Below, one piece after another: positions 41,591 through 51,135 of a stretch of DNA of 64,000 bases. The stretch spans positions 1 to 64,000 of the forward strand of contig NZ_FREV01000008.1 of the NCBI RefSeq assembly GCF_900143545.1. The letters run 5' to 3'. The position numbers and the translations under genes are program-made. The number at the start of each line of letters is the position of its first letter. Within the stretch, counting starts at the first letter, position 1. The notes beneath the pieces are model-generated. The model was not told the DNA's origin and did no database searches. It worked only from the letters and a program-made list of their open reading frames with translations. Origin of the DNA: Loktanella sp. Alg231-35 (lineage in GTDB: Bacteria > Pseudomonadota > Alphaproteobacteria > Rhodobacterales > Rhodobacteraceae).

Positions 41591-42985
41591 CTAAGTCTGC
41601 GGCGCGATGTTTTGATTGAAGCGAAAACGGTTCTGCGGATCGTATTTGGTCTTTACTTTAACAAGCCGTTCGTAATTCGGACCGAAACTGGTCTGCGTCA
41701 GCGACGCGTTGTCCTCACCATGTCCTGCAAAGTTAAGGTAAGCACGCCCATGATGGCCGAAGCGCTCGGAATTGGACCAGCCGTCACGAGACCAAGCGAT
41801 GTTCACTTCATCGTCCACTTGATCGGTCCAGACGCCATCCAATGAATACATCCATCCCATAGACCGGTCGCCAAACGCGGTTGCGTTTGCTGGTACTCTT
41901 GCTGTCGCGCCGCCAAAGTTCCAAAGAGAAGAAAGTGAGCTATCCGAAGGGGCTGCTAAAGCGTTGGCCATGGCAAGATCAATCATCTCGTCAGTGAGGT
42001 CGGTCAGATAGCGGGCTTTCCAGTAACAGCGAAACTCTCCGGCAGGCATAAGCGTGTCAAACAGTTGTTGTACGTCGCAGTAGTTCATCCGTCCGGAAAA
42101 ATCGGCCGACATCTCGCCAAGTTCTCGAAGCGGCTGGAGAAGCGCCTCTCCTTCAGCGGCGTCACCGTTGTAGACGCAAGCGAGGGTGAAGACTCGCTTA
42201 CCCCAGTGTTCCTCAGGGAAGTCCTCGCCCCCTGCGGTGGCAAACTCGCAAAGCGATCCAACTTTGTCACCGTGTTTAGCAAGAAAGTCGCGCCATGCCC
42301 GAATGGGTTCGGGACCGTCTTCTACGAGGTAGATTGGAGCAGCGAACATGACTTCTGGACCAATGGCGTGAAGCGCGAATTCGAACTGTACGACGACACC
42401 AAAATTGCCACCTCCACCTTGCAGAGCCCAAAGCAGCTCAGGGTTTTCGTCAGCACTTGTGTGGATCAGATTGCCGTCCGCCGTGACGACATCGGCGCCC
42501 ACAAGATTGTCGATCGACAAACCGTGCTGCGCGCGCAGCCAACCGATGCCACCGGAAAGCGTCAATCCGGCAACTCCGGTATCGGAAATCAACCCACCGG
42601 GCGTCGCCAGCCCATGCGCCTGCGTTGCAGCGTCTACGTCACGCCACAACGCGCCGCCCTGGACCTTTGCAATACGTGCCGATGCATCAACGGTCACGTT
42701 GCGCATAAGAGAAAGGTCGATCATGACACCACCGTCACAAACGGCATGGCCTGCTACATTGTGCCCTCCACCCCGAATGGAAATAGACAGTTCACTGGCC
42801 GCCGCGAACTTGACTGCAGTCTGCACGTCATTCGTCGCTTTGCATCGAGCGATCAGTGCAGGGCGGCGATCAATCATCGCATTCCAAACGCCTCGCGCGT
42901 CATCAAATCTCGCGTCCTCGGGGCCAATCATTTCGCCACCAAATTCAAGTGACAGCGTATCGACCGTTTTTCTAAAGTCATCCAT
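41591..42985 (-). CDS. FAD-dependent oxidase, berberine-bridge-enzyme-like
   Basis: Start MDDFRKTVDTLSLEFGG (42985) follows AAAAGGAAGTACAAG. The FAD-binding domain has SISIRGGGHNVAGHAVCDGG, where the His after GGG is the usual covalent FAD anchor. GGIGWLRAQHGLSIDNLVG is the place where bicovalent members have Cys; here there is none, so FAD attachment is probably single. GGGGNFGVVVQFEF and the C-terminal YDPQNRFRFNQNI (BBE motif) confirm the family. It oxidises alcohols, sugars or alkaloid-like substrates with O2; the substrate is unknown. Confidence 0.85.
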   Translation of the reverse strand: MDDFRKTVDTLSLEFGGEMIGPEDARFDDARGVWNAMIDRRPALIARCKATNDVQTAVKFAAASELSISIRGGGHNVAGHAVCDGGVMIDLSLMRNVTVDASARIAKVQGGALWRDVDAATQAHGLATPGGLISDTGVAGLTLSGGIGWLRAQHGLSIDNLVGADVVTADGNLIHTSADENPELLWALQGGGGNFGVVVQFEFALHAIGPEVMFAAPIYLVEDGPEPIRAWRDFLAKHGDKVGSLCEFATAGGEDFPEEHWGKRVFTLACVYNGDAAEGEALLQPLRELGEMSADFSGRMNYCDVQQLFDTLMPAGEFRCYWKARYLTDLTDEMIDLAMANALAAPSDSSLSSLWNFGGATARVPANATAFGDRSMGWMYSLDGVWTDQVDDEVNIAWSRDGWSNSERFGHHGRAYLNFAGHGEDNASLTQTSFGPNYERLVKVKTKYDPQNRFRFNQNIAPQT

Positions 42986-43129
42986 CTTGTACTTCCTTTT
43001 CAAACCTGTTTCCGGGCTATCCCAATACAACAGTTGAGCAGAGTGGCATCACGGCCAAGAAAGGGGCATAATAGACAAGTGACCATGGCATATTTGCCAA
43101 TACCGCGCCTAATTGGACAAGGAGCAGTC

Positions 43130-44167
43130 ATGACCCAAACTAAAAAGCCCCTGATTGTGCTTCTCGCTGCACCAGAAACATCAGCCTCTGTTCTCTATGG
43201 ACTGTATGATGTCTTGCTATCAGTAGGCGCAGTTTATTCCGATATGGTATCTGGATCGCCAGGCGACGAATTGTTGAACATTAAGATCGCGTCTGCAGAC
43301 GGAAAACCATTTCATTGCATTGGCAATATCCCGGTTGAACCGCATATGTCAGCTGACAACCAAGTGACACCCGATGCCATCGTTATCTGTGATATGTACA
43401 CGTCGATCTATGATGTCCCCAAGGGCCGGTATCCCCGAGAAATTGCTTGGTTACGAAAGATGCACACGGATGGGGCGATCCTTACGTCCGTCTGTTCCGG
43501 ATCACTCCTTCTTGCCGAAGCAGGTCTCTTGGACGGTAAAGAAGCGACAGCACATTGGGCGTATCGTGATATGTTTCAGCGCCATTATCCCAAGATCGCC
43601 TTTCGCAATGAATCGATTTTGTGTTTGGCCGCTGAGACTGACCGCCTCGTGACGGCGGGTGGCGTCAGCGCGTGGCATGATCTGGCCGTCTACTTGATCG
43701 CGAGGTTCTGTGGCTACCAACATGCGGTCGAAACAGCAAAAGTCTTCCTGATCAGCGGTCATTCTGAAGGCCAGTCACCTTATTCTGTCATGACCCGACC
43801 GATGGAAACATCAGATGCACAAATTTCCGACTGTCAAGTTTGGATCGCTGACAACTACGCTCTTACAAAGCCGGTCGAGCAAATGGTTGTGCGATCCGGC
43901 CTAAACCCTCGAACCTTTTCGCGCCGGTTCCGGTCCGCAACTGGCTTTGCGCCCATAGAATATGTTCAGGCGCTCAGAATAGAAGAAGCGAAGCAGATGC
44001 TAGAAACGGATGCCCAATCTGTAGACGATGTTGGATGTTCAGTTGGTTACGAAGATCCAGCATCATTCCGTCGGGTGTTTAAGCGTGGTGTCGGACTTTC
44101 TCCGGCTGCGTACCGAAAGAAATTCCGACGAATTTCGCAAATTGCCAAGCCAATTGCGACGAGATGA
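43130..44167 (+). CDS. GlxA-type AraC regulator with DJ-1/PfpI (GATase1-like) domain
   Basis: The chosen ATG at 43130 (MTQTKKPLIVLLAAPETSAS) follows CAAGGAGCAGTC; the frame extends to 43034. The N-terminal ~190 residues are a DJ-1/PfpI-like domain with the nucleophile elbow TSVCSGSLLLAEAG. The C-terminal ~100 residues carry two AraC helix-turn-helix motifs (VEQMVVRSGLNPRTFSRRFR and VDDVGCSVGYEDPASFRRVF). Such regulators sense quaternary amines or related metabolites. It lies divergent from the BBE-like oxidase gene, its likely target. Confidence 0.85.
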   Translation: MTQTKKPLIVLLAAPETSASVLYGLYDVLLSVGAVYSDMVSGSPGDELLNIKIASADGKPFHCIGNIPVEPHMSADNQVTPDAIVICDMYTSIYDVPKGRYPREIAWLRKMHTDGAILTSVCSGSLLLAEAGLLDGKEATAHWAYRDMFQRHYPKIAFRNESILCLAAETDRLVTAGGVSAWHDLAVYLIARFCGYQHAVETAKVFLISGHSEGQSPYSVMTRPMETSDAQISDCQVWIADNYALTKPVEQMVVRSGLNPRTFSRRFRSATGFAPIEYVQALRIEEAKQMLETDAQSVDDVGCSVGYEDPASFRRVFKRGVGLSPAAYRKKFRRISQIAKPIATR

Positions 44168-44323
44168 AACCGAGGGTCGCTTTTTGTAAATCCGACGCGT
44201 GGTCCGTGCTGGCAATTCCACGAATGGCCGCTTGTCCCGCTGCACGGCAGAATGGATATTTTGGCTCATGTTCCATTCTTTCTGCTGCGGGCGCGCGCAG
44301 CGCGAAATCACTATGACCGGGTT

Positions 44324-44398
44324 GGGCTCAAACCAGTCATCTGACGGAAACAGTCTGTCAAACTCCACGCATCTAGTGGCATAAGGTCTGCTAAGCGG
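44324..44398. repeat. 75-bp direct repeat, right copy, flanking the metabolic module
   Basis: Identical to 31291-31365, same orientation. It lies in the 257-bp gap between the GlxA-type regulator and the GST gene, which otherwise holds nothing I can identify. Confidence 0.9.
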
Positions 44399-44424
44399 GA
44401 CGAAGCTGCCGTTAGATTGCTCCC

Positions 44425-45114
44425 TCAACTGTTATGAACGGGCGTTCCGTCTGGCTGATATCCGACAACGCCCGGCTCCCACCACCATACAGGATTTTCC
44501 ATGAAACTGCTTCGATCGTCCAAGCGGTCAAGCAGCGCCTCAAGTTTCGGGTAGTGAGAGAGTTCCAAGTCAATGCCAAGCGGTCGAGCTTGTACAAAAC
44601 GCACATGCGCTGCAAGGAATACATCCTGCATAGAAATGCAATCAGGCATGAACCCCACGGCAGATTGGTGTATTTGCCCTTCGAGCCAACCAAGTATGTG
44701 CGCGAGCTTCTCAGCTGATCGCTTCATATGCCCGTTTTGCGGGGCCTCGACACCTGACCATTTCATTTGAGAAATGATTGTTGCCGCATTTCCAAAGGTT
44801 TGGATCGTAGAAAATATCAATTTATCCTGCCACTCATTGTCGGGGCGGAATGCATGCAACGCAAGAGGTGGCTCAACTGCTAGTCGGCTTCGATACGTCG
44901 ACAAAAGGTATTCGACGATGGTTCCGCTTTCCCATAGCGTTTGATCACCATCCCAGAAAGTCGGAACCTGCAGAGTTGGCGTTGCTGCTGCGCGTTCTTC
45001 TGCGCTTGGCGTGGTGATTTCTTCGCGCCGTTCGTAGTCGAGACCAAGCTCATCAAGTACAATCCGCACTGCCCGCGCAAATGGTGATCCGGTCGTGAAT
45101 AAAAGTGCTCGCAT
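44425..45114 (-). CDS. glutathione S-transferase family protein
   Basis: MRALLFTTGSPFARAVRIVL is the N-terminal thioredoxin-like GST fold. TLQVPTFWDGDQTLWESGTI follows, with the conserved V-P cis-Pro and an E-S-G-T/E-S-x-I glutathione site. A helical C-terminal domain (DVFLAAHVRFVQARPLGIDL) completes it. At 229 residues it is of normal GST size. The catalytic residue is probably Ser in TGSPFA. ATG follows CAGGAGAGTAAA. It lies just outside the right 75-bp repeat. Confidence 0.85.
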   Translation of the reverse strand: MRALLFTTGSPFARAVRIVLDELGLDYERREEITTPSAEERAAATPTLQVPTFWDGDQTLWESGTIVEYLLSTYRSRLAVEPPLALHAFRPDNEWQDKLIFSTIQTFGNAATIISQMKWSGVEAPQNGHMKRSAEKLAHILGWLEGQIHQSAVGFMPDCISMQDVFLAAHVRFVQARPLGIDLELSHYPKLEALLDRLDDRSSFMENPVWWWEPGVVGYQPDGTPVHNS

Positions 45115-45340
45115 TTTACTCTCCTGACGCGGCCCGCTTTAAGTCTAGTCTACCTGAATGAAATTGTCACTTTGGGCTCTTTGCCGTCGTTCTCTGCGCG
45201 CGTTTTGGACGGCTGGTCTGAGATGAGTGCCTACAGTAGTATTTCGCCCCGTCCTGCAAGCGACCCCTAAAAGGACACGCTGTCAAACAATGGTTCGCCC
45301 CAAAGTAGCAACGAGGTCGATTGTCTGATATGGTAAAAGC

Positions 45341-45655
45341 ATGTTGTATTCTGTGATCCATAATGCGCGCCGTCGCGGCGTCTTGGGTGCTTTTTTGGGC
45401 GCTCTGGCTCCATATGCCTTTTGGGCGTATGAGAACGGAGTTGCATTGGCAGTAGACAGCAACCTGATCGTTTTCGTATGCATGGTGAGTGCGTTCTTTG
45501 CCGTCTTAGGATACGGCATTTTTCACGGCGGATTTGGGCGCAAAAGCGTGTTTCCCAGCATGAAAAAAACTGGGATCGATCTAGAGGAGATGGATCAAAC
45601 TAACCAAAGCGGACAATTCGCATGGATGCGAGACGTTCGCAGTCGTCACCGTTGA
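45341..45655 (+). CDS. small membrane protein, 104 aa
   Basis: The protein has two hydrophobic segments (about 13-35, VLGAFLGALAPYAFWAYENG; and 42-62, LIVFVCMVSAFFAVLGYGIF), then a basic, soluble tail. The ribosome-binding site is weak (GGTAAAAGC). It converges on traG, ending 18 bp from it. No family is recognised. A surface-exclusion role is conceivable from position only. Confidence 0.5.
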   Translation: MLYSVIHNARRRGVLGAFLGALAPYAFWAYENGVALAVDSNLIVFVCMVSAFFAVLGYGIFHGGFGRKSVFPSMKKTGIDLEEMDQTNQSGQFAWMRDVRSRHR

Positions 45656-45673
45656 AAAGAGGAGGATGAGCGC

Positions 45674-48600
45674 CTAGCGCTCGTCCTGTGTGCGTCCAGA
45701 AAAGACATGGTTGCCAATGCCGACCGTCCCGCCGCTTTCCGCCTCAGTGTTTTTCTGCCACGTCGGCACAAGATTGCTTTGATGACCGTTATTCACATAA
45801 TCCTGCATCCCAACCGGACTGTAGTAGTGCGTCGCTCCGCCAGTAGGATCGATGGCATTGCCTGAGAACACGTCGTCAACAACGTCACCGATTTGGCGAT
45901 ACAGCTCTGAATCAGTCCGAAGGTCCCGACCAATGTTGTTGCCGGTACCATCAGTGTTCCATGCGGAAAACTGGTTAGGAGCAAAAACAACTTCGGAGGC
46001 ATCATTGGGGTGTCGATCATCATTGACCCGGTTCCGAATGACAGATGCAACAGCGACCTGACCTTGACGAGTTTCAGAACCTGCTTCAGCTGCAATCGTT
46101 CGGATCACCAAGTCACGGTCGCCGGCATCGAGGCTCACAGAGTTAGGTGCATTTGCAGCCGATGGCCGCCACTCAACTCTGTTGCCGTCTTGAACTAACT
46201 CGCCGCCTGGTGCCCGGTCAATGAGTTCGCCGGCACCATTGGCCCAAGAATTGGTGTCGGCTTGCGCGTTGCGGCCGGCAATGTTGGAAGCCCGGCCTTC
46301 GATTCCGGCAGCACCCGGTCCGACATCATCAATCCTGCCTGATTGGTAGAGAATTTCACTCTCTGCAGCCACTGATCGTTCCGCGAGTGGGGCATGTTCA
46401 GGCATCATATGATTGTGGGGGAAACCAGGTACAGGCAATCCGTCATGGCCTGGATCAGTTGGTGTACCTACGGAACCGCTCAAATCCTGCTGTATTTGTG
46501 GTTTCACCATTTCATCGATGTACTGTGCAGAAAACTCGCCACGCAGCTCCGCCAAACGGGGGTTGTCGGTGCGACCGTTCATCAACTCAGCGACCTGACC
46601 GGCATTCATGCCTCTATCGTCGATCATCCAACTGGCGAAGGCCCCAGATACGTCAAGACGACTGTCATAGAAGTCGCTTTGCGCGCGATCGGCAGCCTCA
46701 CTGTAGCTGTTGGCGGTTCGGAAATAATTATCTGCAGTCCGGCCCTGGCGCTCGATATCGTCAACAGTGTCCCTGAAACCGTTGTCGCCAGTCGTGTTCA
46801 GGTTACCACTCTCGGTATGACTGGCAGATTCAGAAGCACGAGACAGGTTACTAATGGCATTGTCGATGCCTTGACGACGACTTGCCTCAGAGAGGGAATC
46901 GTATTTCTCTGCGGACACTCCTTGACGCTCAAGGCTGCCACGGACACCTGCTGACAACCCGCCCCACCCTATGCCAGCGCTTGCATATGTCCCAACCTGG
47001 ATTGCGGTTTGGCGAGAAATGGAATGTGTTTCCGCAAATCGATCGACAACATCCATGGACTCTGTAAGCGACGCTCTTTCCTCAGAGCTGGTATTGACAC
47101 CAGATCCAGTTGACCAGGCTTCACCAGTCGTGATGGATTGCATGAATGAGCTGGTGTTCGAGGACAGCTCCGACACGGATCGTTCCCAGCTCTGGCGAAG
47201 ATTGCTACCAGTCTCGCGCAAATTGCTTGCCGTATCACGTAAAGAAGAAACGACGCTCTGACCGATCGATAGATTTGCGGCCGTGTTCACACGAGAACTA
47301 CCGCCATCAATGCCGACAGATCCATTCGCGTTTGACGTTATTAGAGAACCATCCTGCCCATAGTAACTTGAGCGTCCCGTATCTGTGAATGGCGAGGTGA
47401 CATTGCGATTGGCTGAAGTGTTGTCATAGGAGACGTTGTTCCGGGCATAGTTATCCATGCTCACGTTGCGGAAATTGCGGTTACCAACGCTTGTATTGCC
47501 ATAGGCGAGATTACCTGTCGCCATCTCGCGACCGGTCTCCGACGCGGCGCTTTGCGACACTGCCAACATCGATGTGGCAAGACCCACCATCTTCTGGGTG
47601 CCAAAGAAGATTGCGGCAGCAACGAATGGGACAGACATCATCAAATATCCAGCCATAACGGCGACATCTTGACCAATCGAATAGACCCCAAAATGATTGG
47701 CCCAATTCATGACACTGTCCGTGTAAGCACCACTGGTCGAGGCGGAGGTAATGGTCTGAAAACGCTCCACGGAGGCGTTCATCATCAAGGAATGCAGAAT
47801 TGCCGAGAGAGGTTCCCACGAAGCCAGCCACACAAAACCGCCGAAATACCCCCGGACAACAGTCAGGGCAAACGGGGTCATCATAAGAGCCAGGGCGATC
47901 GGAAACGCGCCGTAGTAAAGGTTCTCGAAGACGATCTTGAGGTAGGGCACCCAACTCAGAGCATTGGATCCAATCGCCTGATAACTCGACCTGGTTTGAA
48001 CTTCGGCGCGCGCCGACTGCAGGTGTTGCAGCGCGGCTGCGTTGCCGGTTGCGGATATGCCACGATTTGCGGCGTCATCAAAGGCGGCGATCAGCATCGA
48101 TTGCTTGATGTGGTCTTCAGCAGCGGTCGACGCATAGCCAGCGAAAGTCGCAAAATCGGATATCGTCGCCCGCAAGTCATTGATGGCAAGAGTGGGATCA
48201 CCACCTTGGAAGGTCGACGCCGCTTGTGCACCCAACACGACGTCCACCTCAGCATTGATTTGACTGACAATGTCGGGCCACCCGTCAGCGCAGGTCCGCG
48301 TCGTCTGTGTGACGACATCATAGTAAGCAAGAGACGCCGGCATGTTGGCCGTGATCGTGGCTTCAAGGTTTCCAGAGCGGGTCACAAGTTCGGGTGAGAT
48401 GTAGCGAAGATCGACGGCATCGATGACGCATTGATCAAAGAAGTTTGTCAGGTTTTCGTGCACGCTCGATGTAACGGCACGCCAGCGAGCAGATTTCGTC
48501 ATCAGGGTTGCCCCAAAGAGCATACCGTGACGCTGATAAGCGAGGTTGGTTGGCGGCGAAAAAAGCGTTTCCATCTGGGTGGTCAGAACATCCGACACGC

Positions 48601-48925
48601 GCGATGTGAACGAGCCAACATAGGCAACGGACGTAGGTACATTGTCTACCGTCGCAAACCATAGTGGACCCTTCGTCTTGTCGAAAATGATGACGTCCGA
48701 CTTGTCAGCAACACTCAGACCACCAACAAGGCCTATGACGACGTATGCCTTGATCGCTTGTTTGAAATCACCACCAAAGACGAGCTGGAAAACCAGAACA
48801 ATGAGCCCTACCAGTAGCGCCAAGTTTACCATCGCTAAAGCATTTCCGGTATTGAAGAACGCAGCAACGGCATTGAGCGTGGTGGTTAGATACTCGCCGC
48901 CACCCGTTGAGTAGATTTCCAGCAT
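45674..48925 (-). CDS. traG: TraG mating-pair stabilisation protein fused to a SleB-type cell-wall hydrolase
   Basis: The N-terminal ~450 residues carry several membrane helices (AMVNLALLVGLIVLVFQLVF; AFPIALALMMTPFALTVVRG; VMAGYLMMSVPFVAAAIFFG), as in F TraG. A long Ser/Asn-rich, mostly helical periplasmic region follows. Residues ~932-1083 are a complete SleB/CwlJ-like hydrolase: DLVIRTIAAEAGSETRQGQV (catalytic Glu947), AVASVIRNRVNDDRHP, VVFAPNQFSAWN and THYYSPVGMQDYVN. F TraG lacks such a domain. The protein should stabilise mating pairs and locally cut peptidoglycan. It is the last gene of the T4SS operon; its ATG follows the traH stop by 1 bp. Confidence 0.9.
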   Translation of the reverse strand: MLEIYSTGGGEYLTTTLNAVAAFFNTGNALAMVNLALLVGLIVLVFQLVFGGDFKQAIKAYVVIGLVGGLSVADKSDVIIFDKTKGPLWFATVDNVPTSVAYVGSFTSRVSDVLTTQMETLFSPPTNLAYQRHGMLFGATLMTKSARWRAVTSSVHENLTNFFDQCVIDAVDLRYISPELVTRSGNLEATITANMPASLAYYDVVTQTTRTCADGWPDIVSQINAEVDVVLGAQAASTFQGGDPTLAINDLRATISDFATFAGYASTAAEDHIKQSMLIAAFDDAANRGISATGNAAALQHLQSARAEVQTRSSYQAIGSNALSWVPYLKIVFENLYYGAFPIALALMMTPFALTVVRGYFGGFVWLASWEPLSAILHSLMMNASVERFQTITSASTSGAYTDSVMNWANHFGVYSIGQDVAVMAGYLMMSVPFVAAAIFFGTQKMVGLATSMLAVSQSAASETGREMATGNLAYGNTSVGNRNFRNVSMDNYARNNVSYDNTSANRNVTSPFTDTGRSSYYGQDGSLITSNANGSVGIDGGSSRVNTAANLSIGQSVVSSLRDTASNLRETGSNLRQSWERSVSELSSNTSSFMQSITTGEAWSTGSGVNTSSEERASLTESMDVVDRFAETHSISRQTAIQVGTYASAGIGWGGLSAGVRGSLERQGVSAEKYDSLSEASRRQGIDNAISNLSRASESASHTESGNLNTTGDNGFRDTVDDIERQGRTADNYFRTANSYSEAADRAQSDFYDSRLDVSGAFASWMIDDRGMNAGQVAELMNGRTDNPRLAELRGEFSAQYIDEMVKPQIQQDLSGSVGTPTDPGHDGLPVPGFPHNHMMPEHAPLAERSVAAESEILYQSGRIDDVGPGAAGIEGRASNIAGRNAQADTNSWANGAGELIDRAPGGELVQDGNRVEWRPSAANAPNSVSLDAGDRDLVIRTIAAEAGSETRQGQVAVASVIRNRVNDDRHPNDASEVVFAPNQFSAWNTDGTGNNIGRDLRTDSELYRQIGDVVDDVFSGNAIDPTGGATHYYSPVGMQDYVNNGHQSNLVPTWQKNTEAESGGTVGIGNHVFSGRTQDER

Positions 48926-48926
48926 A

Positions 48927-50315
48927 TCAGAACTCCACCACTTGCGTGGCCAGCCATCCGGCGCGCTCGCCAGACAGGGTTGACTGTACGCTCATCAGCC
49001 TTGTCAGGGTGGCAACAGCATCATTGAAGCGCTCTGCAGCTTCACGACGCATGGCGGAGAAGTTCGCATAGCTGTCGGTTACCTGCTCGCGATACTCGCC
49101 AAGTTGCGGACCCAACCCTTCAGTATTGCCTGCGAGTTTCAGCATCTCTTCAAGGGCTTCGCGCGTGTAAAGCATCGCAAAGTCTAGTGCGACCAGTTCG
49201 GCCATGAGAGCGATCTCGTCGCCAACAAACTCGTACTTGTAGGAGCGGGCAGTCTTCAGGATTTCATAGACCGGCACCGACGTCATACCAATCAAACCCT
49301 CTGATCCAGTTGGCAAACCAGTGTCGGTCGCCAGCGCATTGTTGATGCCTTCAAGGATCTCGGTCACCCGCGCATAAAGAGCCTGGTCAGCGGCAAGAGA
49401 CAAAGTAGCAAAGGTTGGGTTCAGGCAGCGATCAGTGGGATCAGAGTCACAGCGCAACACCTCGACGTCACCACCCTCAACCATCGTCCGGATCATCTGC
49501 GATGAAAATGCGCGAGGCGGGTAATTGGTGTGAGAGCGCGGCGTGTCATCGTCTGCGCCACCAATGACGATGATCGTGCCGGTGATCGTCATGAAGAATT
49601 CGGCCAATTCATCGTCTGAAGCAAGGAACGTGTTATTGCGTGATGCCTTCCAGGCATAGTTCACATTGACCGGAAGCTGGGCCTGCATTTCGGGATCACC
49701 AGCAGCGAGTGTGCTTGTGTGGTCACCCCCAGTTCCGCACCCATGACGGGCCCGGGCGCGGTCAGCCACCAATCCGCTTTGGGTCGCGATGGACTGACAA
49801 ATGTGCTGAGACGCGGCATCGGTCTGTGGCCAAACAGAAGCGACCAAAGCCTGGCCGGCCTCGCATGAGTTGATGTTCATTGAATTGACCTGTTGCTGAA
49901 GGTCACGCAGCTTGCCGACGACTTCCTGGACCGCTGGGGAGAGGCTTTCCAGAGCAAGCTCAAAGGCAAATCCCGATGCATTCGCCATGATCGCTTCCAT
50001 CATCGCGATCAGCTCGTCGGCGGACAAAAACGAGAACGCACCGCCAAAAATGTCGATGCCGCCGCAACCGGAACGTACACTTGGGAGTTGGATTGAGGCA
50101 AGCTGGCTGTTGCGCGGCTGTGTCCTGACATACAATGACCCCAAAGAAACATACCCCGCGCGTTGACCATCATACGCCGATGGCCTGGTCACATTGACGC
50201 CGCCAGATGAACGCGACCAAAAATCAGCGAGGTCACTTTCAACTTGGGAAAACGCTGCACCAGGTGCCAGCAAAGAGACAGAAACTGCCAAGGCCGAGAG
50301 CGGAAACTTAATCAT
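48927..50315 (-). CDS. traH: TraH, pilus assembly protein
   Basis: The signal peptide IKFPLSALAVSVSLLAPGAA is followed by the TraH-typical SGCGGIDIFGGAFSFLSADE (residues ~82-101) and SPAVQEVVGKLRDLQQQVNS. A C-terminal coiled-coil region comes last. The cysteines (GCGGID, NINSCEAG, RHGCGTGG, LRCDSDPTDRC) need disulfide formation in the periplasm. At 462 residues it matches F TraH. It works with TraF, TraW, TraU and TrbC in pilus extension. It overlaps traF by 8 bp. Confidence 0.95.
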   Translation of the reverse strand: MIKFPLSALAVSVSLLAPGAAFSQVESDLADFWSRSSGGVNVTRPSAYDGQRAGYVSLGSLYVRTQPRNSQLASIQLPSVRSGCGGIDIFGGAFSFLSADELIAMMEAIMANASGFAFELALESLSPAVQEVVGKLRDLQQQVNSMNINSCEAGQALVASVWPQTDAASQHICQSIATQSGLVADRARARHGCGTGGDHTSTLAAGDPEMQAQLPVNVNYAWKASRNNTFLASDDELAEFFMTITGTIIVIGGADDDTPRSHTNYPPRAFSSQMIRTMVEGGDVEVLRCDSDPTDRCLNPTFATLSLAADQALYARVTEILEGINNALATDTGLPTGSEGLIGMTSVPVYEILKTARSYKYEFVGDEIALMAELVALDFAMLYTREALEEMLKLAGNTEGLGPQLGEYREQVTDSYANFSAMRREAAERFNDAVATLTRLMSVQSTLSGERAGWLATQVVEF

Positions 50316-51135
50316 AGAGTTCTCCTTCTGGAATGCTGGTAATGATGCGAATGCGATCCAAGACTATGTCTTGGGTCATCAGGCCGGCGCCAATGAGATC
50401 TACCTGACCAGAACGTGGTTCTACCAACGCCAGGAATGGCGATGGAACATCTGCGAAACCGAGGTTTCGCACTTCGCCTTGATCGGTTTTGCTTTCTGGA
50501 AATGTCGGCAAGACGATGCCATCCCGCGTCACAGCCAGGACGGAGACACCATATTGTTGAACGAGTGCTTGAAGGACCTCGCCTTGCGTGGCGCAAACCA
50601 GACAAGACGGTGAACCATCGTAGACGAACATAAGCGCGCGTTCCGTCGTGGCTGTCTCAAACGCCGATTCACGGTCAACATCGAGCCGATCTTGATAGAG
50701 GTTGCTGCCAATTTGTGACAGCGGCCGATCGACATTTGCATCAAGGTAAGGGTTCGCAAACAAGCTGCGCTGCCATACCTCGGTAAACAAGCCTGCCTGA
50801 CGGACCATGGCGGCTTGAGCTTCCATGTAAGCGACAACATTATCCGAAGTCGGTTCGAGTATCGCGCGATGCTTCAGCTCATCAAGTTGGGCGCGGTACT
50901 CTTCAATTTGTTCGGTGTACGTTTTCGGAGGAGCCGGCGGCGGGGCAGGGGGAAGTTCCGCAGCCGCTTCCGGCTCCTCCTCAACCACTGTGTTGGGATC
51001 GCAGTAGAAGTTCCAGCCTTTGGTTCGCTGATCATCGCAGGCGAAGCCACGACTCGAGTTCGGTTCGGTCAGATCGGCAAACGCGGGAGCAGCAAGGGCC
51101 AACGTGGCAACGAGGGTGGAGCCGAACCGGTTCAT
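50308..51135 (-). CDS. traF: TraF, thioredoxin-like conjugation protein
   Basis: The signal peptide (MNRFGSTLVATLALAAPAFA) is followed by a Pro-rich linker, a helical region (MEAQAAMVRQAGLFTEVWQR) and a C-terminal thioredoxin fold, MFVYDGSPSCLVCATQ. It keeps a C-L-V-C pair (F-plasmid TraF lacks a CxxC), so it may be redox-active. YGVSVLAVTRDGIVLPTFPE fits the TraF family. It supports folding of TraN/TraU/TraH-type proteins. It overlaps both neighbours by a few bases. Confidence 0.9.
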   Translation of the reverse strand: MNRFGSTLVATLALAAPAFADLTEPNSSRGFACDDQRTKGWNFYCDPNTVVEEEPEAAAELPPAPPPAPPKTYTEQIEEYRAQLDELKHRAILEPTSDNVVAYMEAQAAMVRQAGLFTEVWQRSLFANPYLDANVDRPLSQIGSNLYQDRLDVDRESAFETATTERALMFVYDGSPSCLVCATQGEVLQALVQQYGVSVLAVTRDGIVLPTFPESKTDQGEVRNLGFADVPSPFLALVEPRSGQVDLIGAGLMTQDIVLDRIRIITSIPEGELYD

